Source: an uncultured Alphaproteobacteria bacterium (GTDB lineage: Bacteria > Pseudomonadota > Alphaproteobacteria > Geminicoccales > Geminicoccaceae). From it: DNA of 64,000 nucleotides. The first letter of the stretch is position 1. Each line of letters begins with the position of its first letter. Both the position numbers and the translations under genes were made by a program. The DNA is taken from assembly GCA_937926445.1 (NCBI GenBank), contig CALBAK010000031.1:32906-96905 (forward strand), read 5' to 3'. Under the pieces are notes generated by a model that saw only the letters and a list, made by a program, of their open reading frames with translations, was not told the DNA's origin and searched no databases. Shown in pieces: positions 44,794 to 53,476 of this stretch.

Positions 44794-46044
44794 CTAGATG
44801 GGTCGATCGGGCCGATAGGGCGAGAGATCGAGCCCGGGGTCGCGGCCGGCCACGAGATCGGCCACGATGCGGCCGGTGAGGGGGCCGAGTGTCAGGCCGA
44901 TGTGCTGGTGGCCGAAGGCGAGCCAGAGATTGGCCGTAACGGGGCTCGGGCCGATCACCGGGAGGCTGTCGGGGAGCGTCGGCCGGCAGCCTTGCCATGT
45001 CGAGAGGATCTCGCCCGAAAGACCCGGCAGCAGCCGTTGCGCAAGCGGCACGAGCCGGCGGATGCGGCGATCGTCGGGCGGCGCCCAGGGGCTCGCGAGC
45101 TCGACCCCGCCCGTGAGCCGGATCCCCGCCGCCATGGGCGCCATCACGAAGCCGTGCTCGCAGGAATAGACGGGCCGGCCGAGGGTCCGCTCGGGGTGCG
45201 GCAGCATGACGTGATAGCCGCGCTCGGCATCGAGCGGCAGTCGCGTGCCAGCGAGGGCCGCGAGACGCTTGGAGAAGGCGCCGGCCGCGAGCACCACGCC
45301 GTCGACCGGAAGCGGCCCGGCGGTCGTGCCGACCGTCACGATGCGCGAGGCCTCGAAAGCGAAGCCCCGGGCCTCGGCTCTAAGATACGTGCCGCCCCGC
45401 TCGAGGAAGCCGCGGGCGATGCCCTGCACGTAGGCGCACGGGTCGAGGATGTAGCGATTGTCGGTGATCAGGAGCCCGGCCACGAGGTCTCGGGCCAGGG
45501 CGGGCTCGAGGGCGCGCAGATCGGCGGCCTCCAAAAGTTCGTAGCGGCGGCCGAACCGGTCCCAGAAGCGGCGGTCGGTCGCCGTCGCGTCGAGGAGCAC
45601 TTCCTTCGAGCGCGCCACCTTGAGCCAGCCACCCGACCGGACGAGGTCCCCGAGCCCGCATTCCTGGATGACGAGGTCGTGGGCGCGATCGCAGCGCTCG
45701 GTCAAGGCGGCGATGGCGGCCGCCGCGGCCTCGACGCGGGCCGGCCGGCAGGCCAGGGCGAAGCGGAGGAGCCAGGGGAGGAGCCGGGGCAGATAGGCCC
45801 AACGGATGGCGAGCGGGCTCGTCCGGTCGAGGAGTAGGGCGGGCACCTTGAGCAAGAGGCCCGGCGTGCCGACCGGGCTTACCGAGCCCTGGCTGATCAC
45901 CCCGGCATTGCCGAAAGACGTGCCGGTGCCGGGCTCGCGCGGATCGATCAGTGTCACCCGGTGCCCGTCGCGCTGGAGGAAGAAGGCACAAGCGGTGCCG
46001 ACGATGCCGGCACCGATCACCGCGATCCGAAGGCCATCGGCCAT
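44794..46044 (-). CDS. FAD-dependent D-amino-acid dehydrogenase-like oxidoreductase (DadA family)
   Basis: A 416-residue flavoprotein of the DAO family, starting at ATG 46044 with GGAGGGAGC upstream. The FAD-binding motif is LRIAVIGAGIVGTACAFFLQ (residues 5-24), followed by DPREPGTGTSFGNAGVISQG, the DadA hallmark. Later segments are PVDGVVLAAGAFSKRLAALA, RLPLDAERGYHVMLPHPERT and the C-terminal FAD region FGHQHIGLTLGPLTGRIVAD. It probably deaminates D-amino acids and feeds electrons to the membrane chain. Divergent from the sulfotransferase gene. Confidence 0.9.
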   Translation of the reverse strand: MADGLRIAVIGAGIVGTACAFFLQRDGHRVTLIDPREPGTGTSFGNAGVISQGSVSPVGTPGLLLKVPALLLDRTSPLAIRWAYLPRLLPWLLRFALACRPARVEAAAAAIAALTERCDRAHDLVIQECGLGDLVRSGGWLKVARSKEVLLDATATDRRFWDRFGRRYELLEAADLRALEPALARDLVAGLLITDNRYILDPCAYVQGIARGFLERGGTYLRAEARGFAFEASRIVTVGTTAGPLPVDGVVLAAGAFSKRLAALAGTRLPLDAERGYHVMLPHPERTLGRPVYSCEHGFVMAPMAAGIRLTGGVELASPWAPPDDRRIRRLVPLAQRLLPGLSGEILSTWQGCRPTLPDSLPVIGPSPVTANLWLAFGHQHIGLTLGPLTGRIVADLVAGRDPGLDLSPYRPDRPI

Positions 46045-46173
46045 GCTCCCTCCGCGCGCGACCCGCGCCGGCTTGACCTTCCGGGGCCGAACGGTCAAGC
46101 GCGCGTCTTCGAGCCCGCTCGACGCCGGAGCTCCCGCGGGTTATGCGGCGGCCCGCCGCCACGGGCGAGGTCG

Positions 46174-47121
46174 ATGGTCAGCCTGCCACCGCTGCGCGAC
46201 GTCTGGCGCGACGCCCTGCGCGAGGCCCTCGTGCACGGGCCCTTGCGTGTCCTGCCGCTCGAGCGGCGGCGGGCGATCGACCGCTGGCTGCGCGGCCGCG
46301 AAGAGGCCCGCCGGCTCGCGCTCGCGGACGCCGCGATCGTCTCCTACGGCAAGAGCGGGCGGACCTGGCTCCGGGTCATGCTCTCGCGCGTCTACACGCT
46401 GCGGCACGGCCTGCCGGAAGGGCTGATGCTCGAGTTCGACAATCTCCACCGCCGCACACCCGCGATCCCGCGCCTGCTCTTCACCCACGCCAACTACATC
46501 CGCGACTGGACCGGCGAATGGACGAGCCGGCGACATTTCGAGGGCGTGCGCACAGTACTCCTGGTGCGTCATCCCTGCGACATCGCCGTTTCCCAGTACC
46601 ACCAGTGGCGGCATCGGATGCGGCCCTGGAAGACGGTGCTCAACCGCTACCCGCCACCCGGCAGCCCCGTCTCGCTCGAAGAATTCGTGCTCGATCCGGC
46701 CGTCGGCCTGCCGGCGATCCTCGATTGGCTCGAGCTGTTCGAGCGCGAGCTGCCCGCGATCCCCGACCACCTGTTGCTGCGCTACGAGGACCTGCGGCGC
46801 GACACCGCGGGGCAGCTGCGCCGCCTGCTCGACTTCCTCGGCACGCCCGCGAGCGATGCCGAGATCGAGGCGGCGGTCGAATTCGCCCGGCTCGACAATA
46901 TGCGCCGGCTCGAGGCGCAGGGGGCACTCGGCTTCACGGGCATCCGCGGCCGGCCGCGCGATCCCGAGGATCCGCGCAGCTTCAAGACTCGCAAGGGTGC
47001 GGTCGGCGGCTGGCGGGCCGAACTCGGGCCCGAGGCCGTGGCCAGGATCGAGGCCGGGCTGCGCGCGCGCGGACGGCTGCCCTTCGGCTACGTGCTCGAG
47101 GCGGCGCCGGCCCCGGCCTGA
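46174..47121 (+). CDS. PAPS-dependent sulfotransferase
   Basis: A 315-residue cytosolic-type sulfotransferase from ATG 46174. The 5'-phosphosulfate loop is IVSYGKSGRTWLRVMLSRVY (residues about 55-74) with the catalytic Lys, the 3'-phosphate site VLLVRHPCDIAVSQYHQWRH (about 131-150), and the C-terminal RKGAVGGWRAEL clamp. A middle LLLRYEDLRRDTAGQLRRLL and FLGTPASDAEIEAAVEF match the family. It transfers sulfate to an alcohol or amine acceptor, possibly a lipid or glycan of the envelope. Its last 34 bp overlap the convergent PaaI gene. Confidence 0.92.
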   Translation: MVSLPPLRDVWRDALREALVHGPLRVLPLERRRAIDRWLRGREEARRLALADAAIVSYGKSGRTWLRVMLSRVYTLRHGLPEGLMLEFDNLHRRTPAIPRLLFTHANYIRDWTGEWTSRRHFEGVRTVLLVRHPCDIAVSQYHQWRHRMRPWKTVLNRYPPPGSPVSLEEFVLDPAVGLPAILDWLELFERELPAIPDHLLLRYEDLRRDTAGQLRRLLDFLGTPASDAEIEAAVEFARLDNMRRLEAQGALGFTGIRGRPRDPEDPRSFKTRKGAVGGWRAELGPEAVARIEAGLRARGRLPFGYVLEAAPAPA

Positions 47122-47639
47122 GGCCCGCCTTCGGGCGGCAGGGGCAGGACGAGGCAGCTCGTCGCCCCGTGGGCGTAGAGCCGGCCGTCGGCTGCGCCGA
47201 AAAGTCGTCCCTCGGCGGTCGCCAGACGCCGCCCGAGATGGACGATGCTGCCTTCGGCCCGGACCCGCCCGTTCTCCGCCCGAAGCGGCCGCACGTAGCG
47301 GATCGACAGCTCGGTCGTGGTGCAGAGCGTCCCGGCCGGCAAGAGGCTCAGCACCGCGCAGCCCATGGCGCTGTCGAGAAGGGTTGCTATCCAACCGCCG
47401 TGAACGGTTCCCTGCAGGTTGTAGAGCGTCGGCGCCGGGCGACCCTCGAAAACCACCCGTCCGCGCTCGACCGCGACGAGCTCGAAGCCGAGGGTCGAGG
47501 CGATCGGTGCGCCGGGCAGCCGCCCGTCGCGCAACAGCTGCAGGAGTTCGAGCCCGCTGTGGCGGGCGAAGAGGGTCGGGTCGAGCACCGCCGACACACC
47601 CGAGCCGCCCGCGCCGGGCTTCGGTTCGAAGCGCTTCAC
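47088..47639 (-). CDS. PaaI/YdiI-type hotdog-fold acyl-CoA thioesterase
   Basis: A 183-residue protein. I place the start at GTG 47639, overlapping the stop of glutaryl-CoA dehydrogenase (GTGA), which implies coupling. The hotdog motif [20 protein letters not shown] (quoted part: [18 protein letters not shown]), [20 protein letters not shown] and [20 protein letters not shown] are typical of PaaI thioesterases, with the HGG catalytic turn. Next to a CoA dehydrogenase it probably hydrolyses dead-end acyl-CoA esters from that pathway. Confidence 0.9.
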   Translation of the reverse strand: MKRFEPKPGAGGSGVSAVLDPTLFARHSGLELLQLLRDGRLPGAPIASTLGFELVAVERGRVVFEGRPAPTLYNLQGTVHGGWIATLLDSAMGCAVLSLLPAGTLCTTTELSIRYVRPLRAENGRVRAEGSIVHLGRRLATAEGRLFGAADGRLYAHGATSCLVLPLPPEGGPQAGAGAASST

Positions 47640-48853
47640 GCCGAGAACGCGGCGATGCCTGTCTGGGCGCGCCCGAGGATCAGAGCGTGGATGTCGTGCG
47701 TGCCCTCGTAGGTGTTGACGGCCTCGAGATTGAGGACGTGCCGAATGACATGGTACTCGTCGGCGATGCCGTTGCCGCCGTGCATGTCGCGGGCGAGCCG
47801 GGCGATTTCCAGTGCCTTGCCGCAATTGTTGCGCTTGATGAGCGAGACGGCCTCGGGCGGGGCGCGGCCCTCGTCCATCAGCCGACCGACGCGCAGGGCC
47901 GCCTGCAGGCCGAGGGCGATTTCGGTCTGCATGTCGGCGAGCTTCTTCTGGATCAGCTGGTTGGCGGCGAGCGGCCGGCCGAACTGGCGGCGCTCCAGGG
48001 TGTAGCGACGGGCGGCGTGCCAGCAGAACTCGGCGGCACCCATTGCCCCCCAGGCGATGCCGTAACGGGCGCGGTTGAGGCAGCCGAAGGGACCCTTGAG
48101 GCCCTTGACGTTGGGGAGGAGGTTCTCCTCGGGCACGAAGACCTCGTCCATCACGATCTGGCCGGTGGTCGAGGCGCGGAGGCTGAACTTGCCCTCGATC
48201 GGCGGGGTCGAGAGACCCTTGGCACCTCGCTCGACGACGAAGCCGCGGATCTCGCCGCCATCGTCCTTGGCCCAGACCACCGCGAGGTCGCAGATCGGCG
48301 CGTTGGTGATCCAGGTCTTGGTGCCCGATAGGCTGAAGCCGCCCGCGACCTTGCGGGCGCGTGTGCGCATCCCGCCCGGATCGGAGCCGTGGTCGGGCTC
48401 GGTCAGGCCGAAAGCACCGACGAGCTCGCCCTTGGCCAGCGCGGGCAGCCAGCGGCGACGCTGGCGCTCGTCGCCATAGGCCCAGATCGGATACATGACG
48501 AGCGAGGACTGGACGCTCATGGCCGAGCGGAAGCCCGAATCGACCCGTTCGATCTCGCGCGCGATCAGGCCGTAGCCGACATAAGACCCGCCGGCGCAGC
48601 CGTATTCCTCGGGCAGGGTGGAGCCGAGGAAGCCGAGCTCGCCGAGCTCTTTGAAGATCGCCCGATCGAAGCGTTCGTGGCGGAACGCCTCGAGGACGCG
48701 CGGCATCAGCCGCTCCTGCGCATAGTCGCGCGCCACCTCGAGGATCTGCCGTTCCTCGGCGTCGAGCTGATCGGCGAGGGCCAACGGGTCGGCCCAGTCG
48801 AACGCCGCCCGCGAGCTCGATACCGCACCCGCCTGCTCCGCCCGCGCCTGCAT
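47636..48853 (-). CDS. gcdH: glutaryl-CoA dehydrogenase
   Basis: A 405-residue acyl-CoA dehydrogenase that converts glutaryl-CoA to crotonyl-CoA and CO2 in lysine, tryptophan or aromatic degradation. GCDH-like features are [80 protein letters not shown], the glycine loop [20 protein letters not shown] as [19 protein letters not shown], and [20 protein letters not shown] with the catalytic Glu. Coupled to the thioesterase gene; no CaiB-type CoA transferase is adjacent. Confidence 0.95.
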   Translation of the reverse strand: MQARAEQAGAVSSSRAAFDWADPLALADQLDAEERQILEVARDYAQERLMPRVLEAFRHERFDRAIFKELGELGFLGSTLPEEYGCAGGSYVGYGLIAREIERVDSGFRSAMSVQSSLVMYPIWAYGDERQRRRWLPALAKGELVGAFGLTEPDHGSDPGGMRTRARKVAGGFSLSGTKTWITNAPICDLAVVWAKDDGGEIRGFVVERGAKGLSTPPIEGKFSLRASTTGQIVMDEVFVPEENLLPNVKGLKGPFGCLNRARYGIAWGAMGAAEFCWHAARRYTLERRQFGRPLAANQLIQKKLADMQTEIALGLQAALRVGRLMDEGRAPPEAVSLIKRNNCGKALEIARLARDMHGGNGIADEYHVIRHVLNLEAVNTYEGTHDIHALILGRAQTGIAAFSA

Positions 48854-48949
48854 CGCCGTTCTCCGCTGTTCCCGCCACGCGCCGTCGCCTGCCGCCAGAC
48901 ATAGACCGGAGGCGGCCGCCCGTCACCCTGCCCTGCCGCTGTGGCCGGC

Positions 48950-49678
48950 TCACCGGCTGGGCGCGAGCCCGCCCACGAAGCTGCGCTGTCCGGGGGGGCG
49001 CGAGCCCCAGAGGAACTCGCCGTCGCGGTCGATCGCCGCCTCGACCTCCTCGCGGGTGGGCAAGGGGCCGATCGTGCCGAAACGCTCGCGGACCGGGTCG
49101 GCCTCCACCACCCAGAAGCCCTGGTCGCGGCAGTAGACGATGAAGCGGGTGGGCACCACACCGGGCCCGTCGATCGCGCGGGTCACCGTGAAGGCCCGGG
49201 CCTTTTCGCAGAGCCGCTCGAGGCCGCTCATGTTCACGAGCGTCCAGACCGGCCTCATCTGGCGATGGTCGATCGCTTCCGCGACCGCGTAAGTCCGCCC
49301 CGGGTCGTGCGGCTGCTCGACCCGCGGGGGCGAGCTCGGCTCGCGCGCCTGGCGCAGGAACAGCCAGCCGCCGAGTCCGCCGACGGCGAGCAGTCCCACC
49401 AGCAACAGGATCGGTCTCCCGGCGCCGCGACGAGCCGGCATCCTGGTCGGAGGCGAGGCCCGGGCGCGCTCGGCAGCTCCGTACACGGCGGCGTCCGGCC
49501 GTGCCGGCCGGCCGGGATCCGGTCGGTTGCCGGGGCCCGCCTTGCCGCCAGTTGCTCGGGCCGATGGCGGCCCAGGAGGTGCTGCGGCCTCGGCCCTCGG
49601 CAGGTCCGCCGTGGACCGTCCCCCCACGCGCGCTTCGGGCGCCCTCGACCCGTCCCGAGTGCGCGTTGCGTCCGCCAT
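48950..49678 (-). CDS. hypothetical membrane-anchored periplasmic protein
   Basis: About 242 residues. A disordered Pro/Ala/Arg-rich N-terminal part (residues 1-85) is followed by one transmembrane helix PILLLVGLLAVGGLGGWLFL and a folded C-terminal domain with RPVWTLVNMSGLERLCEKAR, RFIVYCRDQGFWVVEADPVR and REEVEAAIDRDGEFLWGSRP. Two Cys (LCEK and YCRD) could pair outside the membrane. I do not recognise the family. The start is uncertain: ATG 49678 is chosen, with GTG 49723 possible. It lies 64 bp after the formate/nitrite channel gene on the same strand. Confidence 0.6.
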   Translation of the reverse strand: MADATRTRDGSRAPEARVGGRSTADLPRAEAAAPPGPPSARATGGKAGPGNRPDPGRPARPDAAVYGAAERARASPPTRMPARRGAGRPILLLVGLLAVGGLGGWLFLRQAREPSSPPRVEQPHDPGRTYAVAEAIDHRQMRPVWTLVNMSGLERLCEKARAFTVTRAIDGPGVVPTRFIVYCRDQGFWVVEADPVRERFGTIGPLPTREEVEAAIDRDGEFLWGSRPPGQRSFVGGLAPSR

Positions 49679-49742
49679 GCCGACACCTGCACATCCGATC
49701 GCCCGTCGACGGCGGTCTGCCACGGGCCGGGTTGAGAAAGTG

Positions 49743-50585
49743 TCAACGGCGCTCGACGGTCGCCTCCGCCTTGTACCGGTAGCAGAGCCAATAGGCGAGG
49801 GCGACGAGTCCGCCGCCGCCCACCACGTTGCCGGCGGTCACCGGGACGAGGTTGGTGAACAGCCCGCCGAAACCCACGTCCTCCACACCGTGCAGTATCG
49901 CCACCGGCAGGAAGTACATGTTGGCGATCGAATGCTCGAAGCCGAGCGCGACGAAGGCGGAGATCGGGAAAACGATGGCGAGAATCTTGCCCGTCACCTC
50001 GCGAGCCGCGAAGGATAGCCAGACGGCCATGCAGACCAGCACGTTGCACAGCACGGCGCGGAAGAAGGCCACCACCGGATCGAGCCCGACCTTGGCGCGA
50101 GCGATCGCGGCCGCCGTGTCGAGCACGCGGCCCTGGCCGAGTGAAAGGCCGTCGGCGAGCCAAACGAGAAAGGCGACACCGACAGCACCCACGAAATTGC
50201 CGAAATAGACGATCGTCCAGTTGCGTGCGAGCTCGGCGAGGCGGATGCGGCCGTCGACCCAGGCCATCACGAGGAGATTGTTACCGGTGAAGAGCTCGGC
50301 GCCGGCAATCGCGACCATGACGAGGCCGAGCGAGAAAGTGATCCCGCCGAGCCAGCGCGCCGGGCCGAACCCCATACCGTGGTCGGTCGTGACGAGGGTG
50401 AAGAGCATGGCCCCGAGCGCGATGAAAGCACCGGCGAGGACGCCCAAGGCGAGCGTCTGCAGCGCCGGCAGCCGGGCCTTGGCCACGCCGGCGCGTTCCA
50501 CCCGCTCGGCGATCTGGGCCGGCGCATAGGCGTCGATCTCGAGGGTCTCCGGAAGTCGGGCCATCGGCGCTGTCGGTCGGTCCAA
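49743..50585 (-). CDS. formate/nitrite transporter family (FNT) channel
   Basis: A 280-residue protein with six membrane helices. FNT features are LAGAFIALGAMLFTLVTTDH, LGLVMVAIAGAELFTGNNLL (first broken-helix motif AELFTGN), NWTIVYFGNFVGAVGVAFLV, AVLCNVLVCMAVWLSFAARE as CNVLVCMAVWLSF, and FEHSIANMYFLPVAIL with the conserved channel His. The family forms pentameric channels for formate, nitrite or hydrosulfide. TTG 50585 is used as the start; ATG 50564 is also possible. Confidence 0.93.
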   Translation of the reverse strand: MDRPTAPMARLPETLEIDAYAPAQIAERVERAGVAKARLPALQTLALGVLAGAFIALGAMLFTLVTTDHGMGFGPARWLGGITFSLGLVMVAIAGAELFTGNNLLVMAWVDGRIRLAELARNWTIVYFGNFVGAVGVAFLVWLADGLSLGQGRVLDTAAAIARAKVGLDPVVAFFRAVLCNVLVCMAVWLSFAAREVTGKILAIVFPISAFVALGFEHSIANMYFLPVAILHGVEDVGFGGLFTNLVPVTAGNVVGGGGLVALAYWLCYRYKAEATVERR

Positions 50586-50637
50586 GGCGGGCGCTCCTCC
50601 TGCTCGCGGGCGGTTCCTCGGCGGCCTCTGCCACCTT

Positions 50638-51687
50638 TCAAGGAAAAGCCGGTGGCAGCCGCATCCCGAGCTCGGCGAGTACGACGCGCAGCCGGTTCGG
50701 ATGGTCGGTGATGAGCCCGTCCGCGCCCCACGCTACGAGCTCCCGCATCCGTTCGGGCTCGTTGACGGTCCAGGGCACAACCAAGAGGCCCAGGTCACGG
50801 GCGCGAGCGACGTCGGCCGGGTCGAGCTCGCCGTGGAAGGGCGACCAGACCCGGCAGCCGGCGGCGACCACGAGCCGCGATACGCTGTTCCCGTGCTCTG
50901 CGAGGAGCAGCCCCGCGGTCCAGTAACCGTCGGCCAGATTGTCGAGCCGGCGCTGGCGGACGGTCAGACACGCGGTAGGCAGCTCCGGAGCGAGCCGCCG
51001 GACGGCCCGCAGGGTCCGCCAGTCGAAGCTCTGGACCGTGCTACACTCGACAAGGCTGAGCCGGCGGAGGTCGCCAACGAGGAGCTCGGCGAAACGCTCG
51101 GTCGAGGGTGCCAGATCCGGCCGATCGGGGCGCAGCTTGGTCTCGAGGTCGAGCCGTACCGAAGCGGCTCCACGCGCCTCGAGGAGGCCGGCGAGCTCGG
51201 CGAGGGTCGGCATTCGCTCGCCGTCCACCGGCACCCGCTCGGGCCATTGGCCGGCATGCCGGCTCTCCGGGTCGAGCCGGCCGATGTCGAAGCGTGGCAG
51301 GACGCCAGCGTCGAGCGTGCGCACCGCCGGCCCCGGGGCGGCGAGCCAGCGGCCGTCGGAGCCGCGGACCTTGGGCGGGTCGAGCTCGAGATCGTGGCCG
51401 ATCAAGAGCACCTCGTCGCGGCTCGCGACGAGGTCGAGCTCGAGGGTGGCCACGCCGAGTGCGAGCGCCCGACGGCAGGCGGCGAGGCTGTTCTCCGGCG
51501 CGAGGCCGCGGCCGCCCCGATGCGCCGCGAGGTCGAACGCCGCGGCCACCGGCGCTGCGGCCGTGACCATCGCCAGCACCGGCAGCGCGGGAAGCAGGCG
51601 GGCGTGCCGCCTCGGTCTCAATCCCGTCCGCGCTTTCTGGTAGAGCGACGCAAGCCAGCCCAGGGACGCTCGCGGCATGTCGCTCAT
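50638..51687 (-). CDS. glycerophosphodiester phosphodiesterase
   Basis: A 349-residue protein. ATG 51687 has AGGAAGG five bases upstream. It carries a long N-terminal export segment HARLLPALPVLAMVTAAAPV. GDPD motifs are FDLAAHRGGRGLAPENSLAA (catalytic His-Arg and Pro-Glu-Asn), TLELDLVASRDEVLLIGHDL (metal-binding Glu-x-Asp and His), VRLDLETKLRP and the end VPWTVNEPERMRELVAWGAD with GLITDHPNRL. It hydrolyses glycerophosphodiesters to glycerol 3-phosphate and alcohol, probably in the periplasm. The first 11 bp overlap the divergent amn gene. Confidence 0.93.
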   Translation of the reverse strand: MSDMPRASLGWLASLYQKARTGLRPRRHARLLPALPVLAMVTAAAPVAAAFDLAAHRGGRGLAPENSLAACRRALALGVATLELDLVASRDEVLLIGHDLELDPPKVRGSDGRWLAAPGPAVRTLDAGVLPRFDIGRLDPESRHAGQWPERVPVDGERMPTLAELAGLLEARGAASVRLDLETKLRPDRPDLAPSTERFAELLVGDLRRLSLVECSTVQSFDWRTLRAVRRLAPELPTACLTVRQRRLDNLADGYWTAGLLLAEHGNSVSRLVVAAGCRVWSPFHGELDPADVARARDLGLLVVPWTVNEPERMRELVAWGADGLITDHPNRLRVVLAELGMRLPPAFP

Positions 51688-53140
51688 CGATGCCTTCCTC
51701 GCTTGCGGGATCCGCGAGCCGGCCGTCTTCGACGACGCCGATGCCGCGGTCGAGCGGATCACGGCCCTCTACACGGCCGCCGTCGGGCGGCTCGAGACCG
51801 CGCTCGCGGGCTATGTCCGCGGCGAGCCGCCGAGCGGGCCGGTTGACGCCTTTTACCCGTTCGTCGGCGTGCGGGTCACCCCCAAGGACCTCGTGCTGGA
51901 CGGGAGGCTGGCCTACGGGGTCCTGCACGAGCCGGGGCTCTACGGCACGACGCTCACCCGGCCGACACTGTTCGCCGACTACTACCGGACCCAGCTCGGC
52001 ATCCTGATCGCCAACCACAAGGTACCGATCGTGGTCGGCATCTCGCGAAGGCCGATCCCGCTGCCCTTCGTGATCGAGGAGGCCACGGCCGGGCTCGACA
52101 CCGCCCGCGCCCACGACCTCCAATACCATTTTCCGATGCCCGATCTGTCGATGACCGACGACGCCATCGCCAACGGCACCTGGCGGCCGTCTCCGGGCGA
52201 GCCGGCACCCTTGGCACTCTTCACCGCGGAGAGGGTCGACTATTCGCTCGCCCGGCTCCTGCACTACACCGGCACGCGGCCGGACTGGTTCCAGCGCTTC
52301 GTGCTGTTGACGAATTACCAGCGTTACGTCGACCATTTCGTCGAGCTCGGCCGTCGCCTCGTTACGGAGAGACGAGAGTACGAGCGGCTCGTCGAGCCGG
52401 GCAACGTGGTGACCCCGGCCGAGCCGGGCAGCGGGGAGCCGCCGCGCCATCTGCCGCAGATGCCGGCCTACCACCTGGTTCGGCGCGACGGGCGGGGTGT
52501 CACCCTCGTCAACATCGGCGTGGGCCCCTCGAATGCCCGCACCATCACCGACCATCTGGCCGTGCTGCGGCCGCATTGCTGGCTCATGCTCGGCCACTGC
52601 GCCGGACTGCGGCGCAGCCAGCGGCTCGGCGACTATGTGCTGGCGCACGGCTATGTCCGCGAGGACCACGTGCTCGATCAGGAGGTGCCGCCCTTCGTGC
52701 CGATTCCGCCGATCGCCGAGATCCAGGTGGCGCTCCAGCAGGCGGTGGCGACCGTGACCGGGCTGTCGGGCATCGACCTCAAGACGCGGATGCGCACGGG
52801 CACTGTGGCGACCACCGCCAACCGCAACTGGGAGCTGCGCTACGACGAGTTGTTCGAGCGGCTCAACCAGAGCCGGGCGATCGCGGTCGACATGGAGAGC
52901 GCCACGATAGCTACCAACGGCTTCCGCTTCCGGGTCCCCTACGGGACGCTCCTGTGCGTCTCCGACAAGCCGCTGCACGGCGAACTCAAGCTCAGGGGCA
53001 TGGCGAACGCCTTCTACCGAGAGCGGGTCGAGCAACACCTCCTGATCGGCCTCGAGGCGATCCGAATCCTGCGCGAGCAGGGCCCGGACCGGCTCCATTC
53101 GCGCAAGCTCCGCAGCTTCGACGAGCCCGCCTTTCGCTGA
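51677..53140 (+). CDS. amn: AMP nucleosidase
   Basis: A 487-residue protein matching bacterial AMP nucleosidase. The N-terminal AMN domain includes DAFYPFVGVRVTPKDLVLDG, RPTLFADYYRTQLGILIANH, VVGISRRPIPLPFVIEE and HFPMPDLSMTDDAIANGTW. The C-terminal phosphorylase-like domain has LVNIGVGPSNARTITDHLAV, CWLMLGHCAGLRRSQRLGDY, LAHGYVREDHVLDQEVPPFV, and the active-site VDMESATIATNGFRFRVPYG. It splits AMP to adenine and ribose 5-phosphate. It starts at ATG 51677 inside the start region of the opposite GDPD gene. Confidence 0.96.
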   Translation: MSLIDAFLACGIREPAVFDDADAAVERITALYTAAVGRLETALAGYVRGEPPSGPVDAFYPFVGVRVTPKDLVLDGRLAYGVLHEPGLYGTTLTRPTLFADYYRTQLGILIANHKVPIVVGISRRPIPLPFVIEEATAGLDTARAHDLQYHFPMPDLSMTDDAIANGTWRPSPGEPAPLALFTAERVDYSLARLLHYTGTRPDWFQRFVLLTNYQRYVDHFVELGRRLVTERREYERLVEPGNVVTPAEPGSGEPPRHLPQMPAYHLVRRDGRGVTLVNIGVGPSNARTITDHLAVLRPHCWLMLGHCAGLRRSQRLGDYVLAHGYVREDHVLDQEVPPFVPIPPIAEIQVALQQAVATVTGLSGIDLKTRMRTGTVATTANRNWELRYDELFERLNQSRAIAVDMESATIATNGFRFRVPYGTLLCVSDKPLHGELKLRGMANAFYRERVEQHLLIGLEAIRILREQGPDRLHSRKLRSFDEPAFR

Positions 53141-53227
53141 GGGGTTCGGCCGGCCCGCCGCCGGTCGCCCGCGGGGCGCGGCCCGGAGCCGGACGCGTGA
53201 CCCGGTGCCGGAAGGGCCGCGCTCGGG

Positions 53228-53422
53228 TCAGGGCCCGCCGCCCATCGCCGCCACCAGGTGCTCCGCCATACGGGTCCACATGCCGTCCCGGCTGTCGCCG
53301 AAGGCGAGCAGTGCCGCGATGCAGCCGACCGCCACGAGCGAGCCCAGGAGCGCGTATTCGACGGCCGTGGCCGCGCGTCGATCGTCGAGGAGCCTCGAGA
53401 GGATCCGAGCGAGTGCGGCCAT
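53228..53422 (-). CDS. Flp/Fap-type pilin subunit
   Basis: A 64-residue protein: a short basic leader RILSRLLDDRRAATAVEYAL with the Flp motif (RRAATAVEYALLGSLVAVGC), where the Glu after the processing site is present (AVEYAL), then a hydrophobic helix to about residue 45 and a short tail DSRDGMWTRMAEHLVAAMGG. Such subunits are cleaved by a TadV-type prepilin peptidase and polymerise into tight-adherence pili. No tad/cpa genes are nearby, so it is an orphan copy. Confidence 0.88.
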   Translation of the reverse strand: MAALARILSRLLDDRRAATAVEYALLGSLVAVGCIAALLAFGDSRDGMWTRMAEHLVAAMGGGP

Positions 53423-53476
53423 CGCGAGCCCTCCACAGCCGGGGTTCGATCTTAGCAGCGCGCGGTTGAGGAAACG

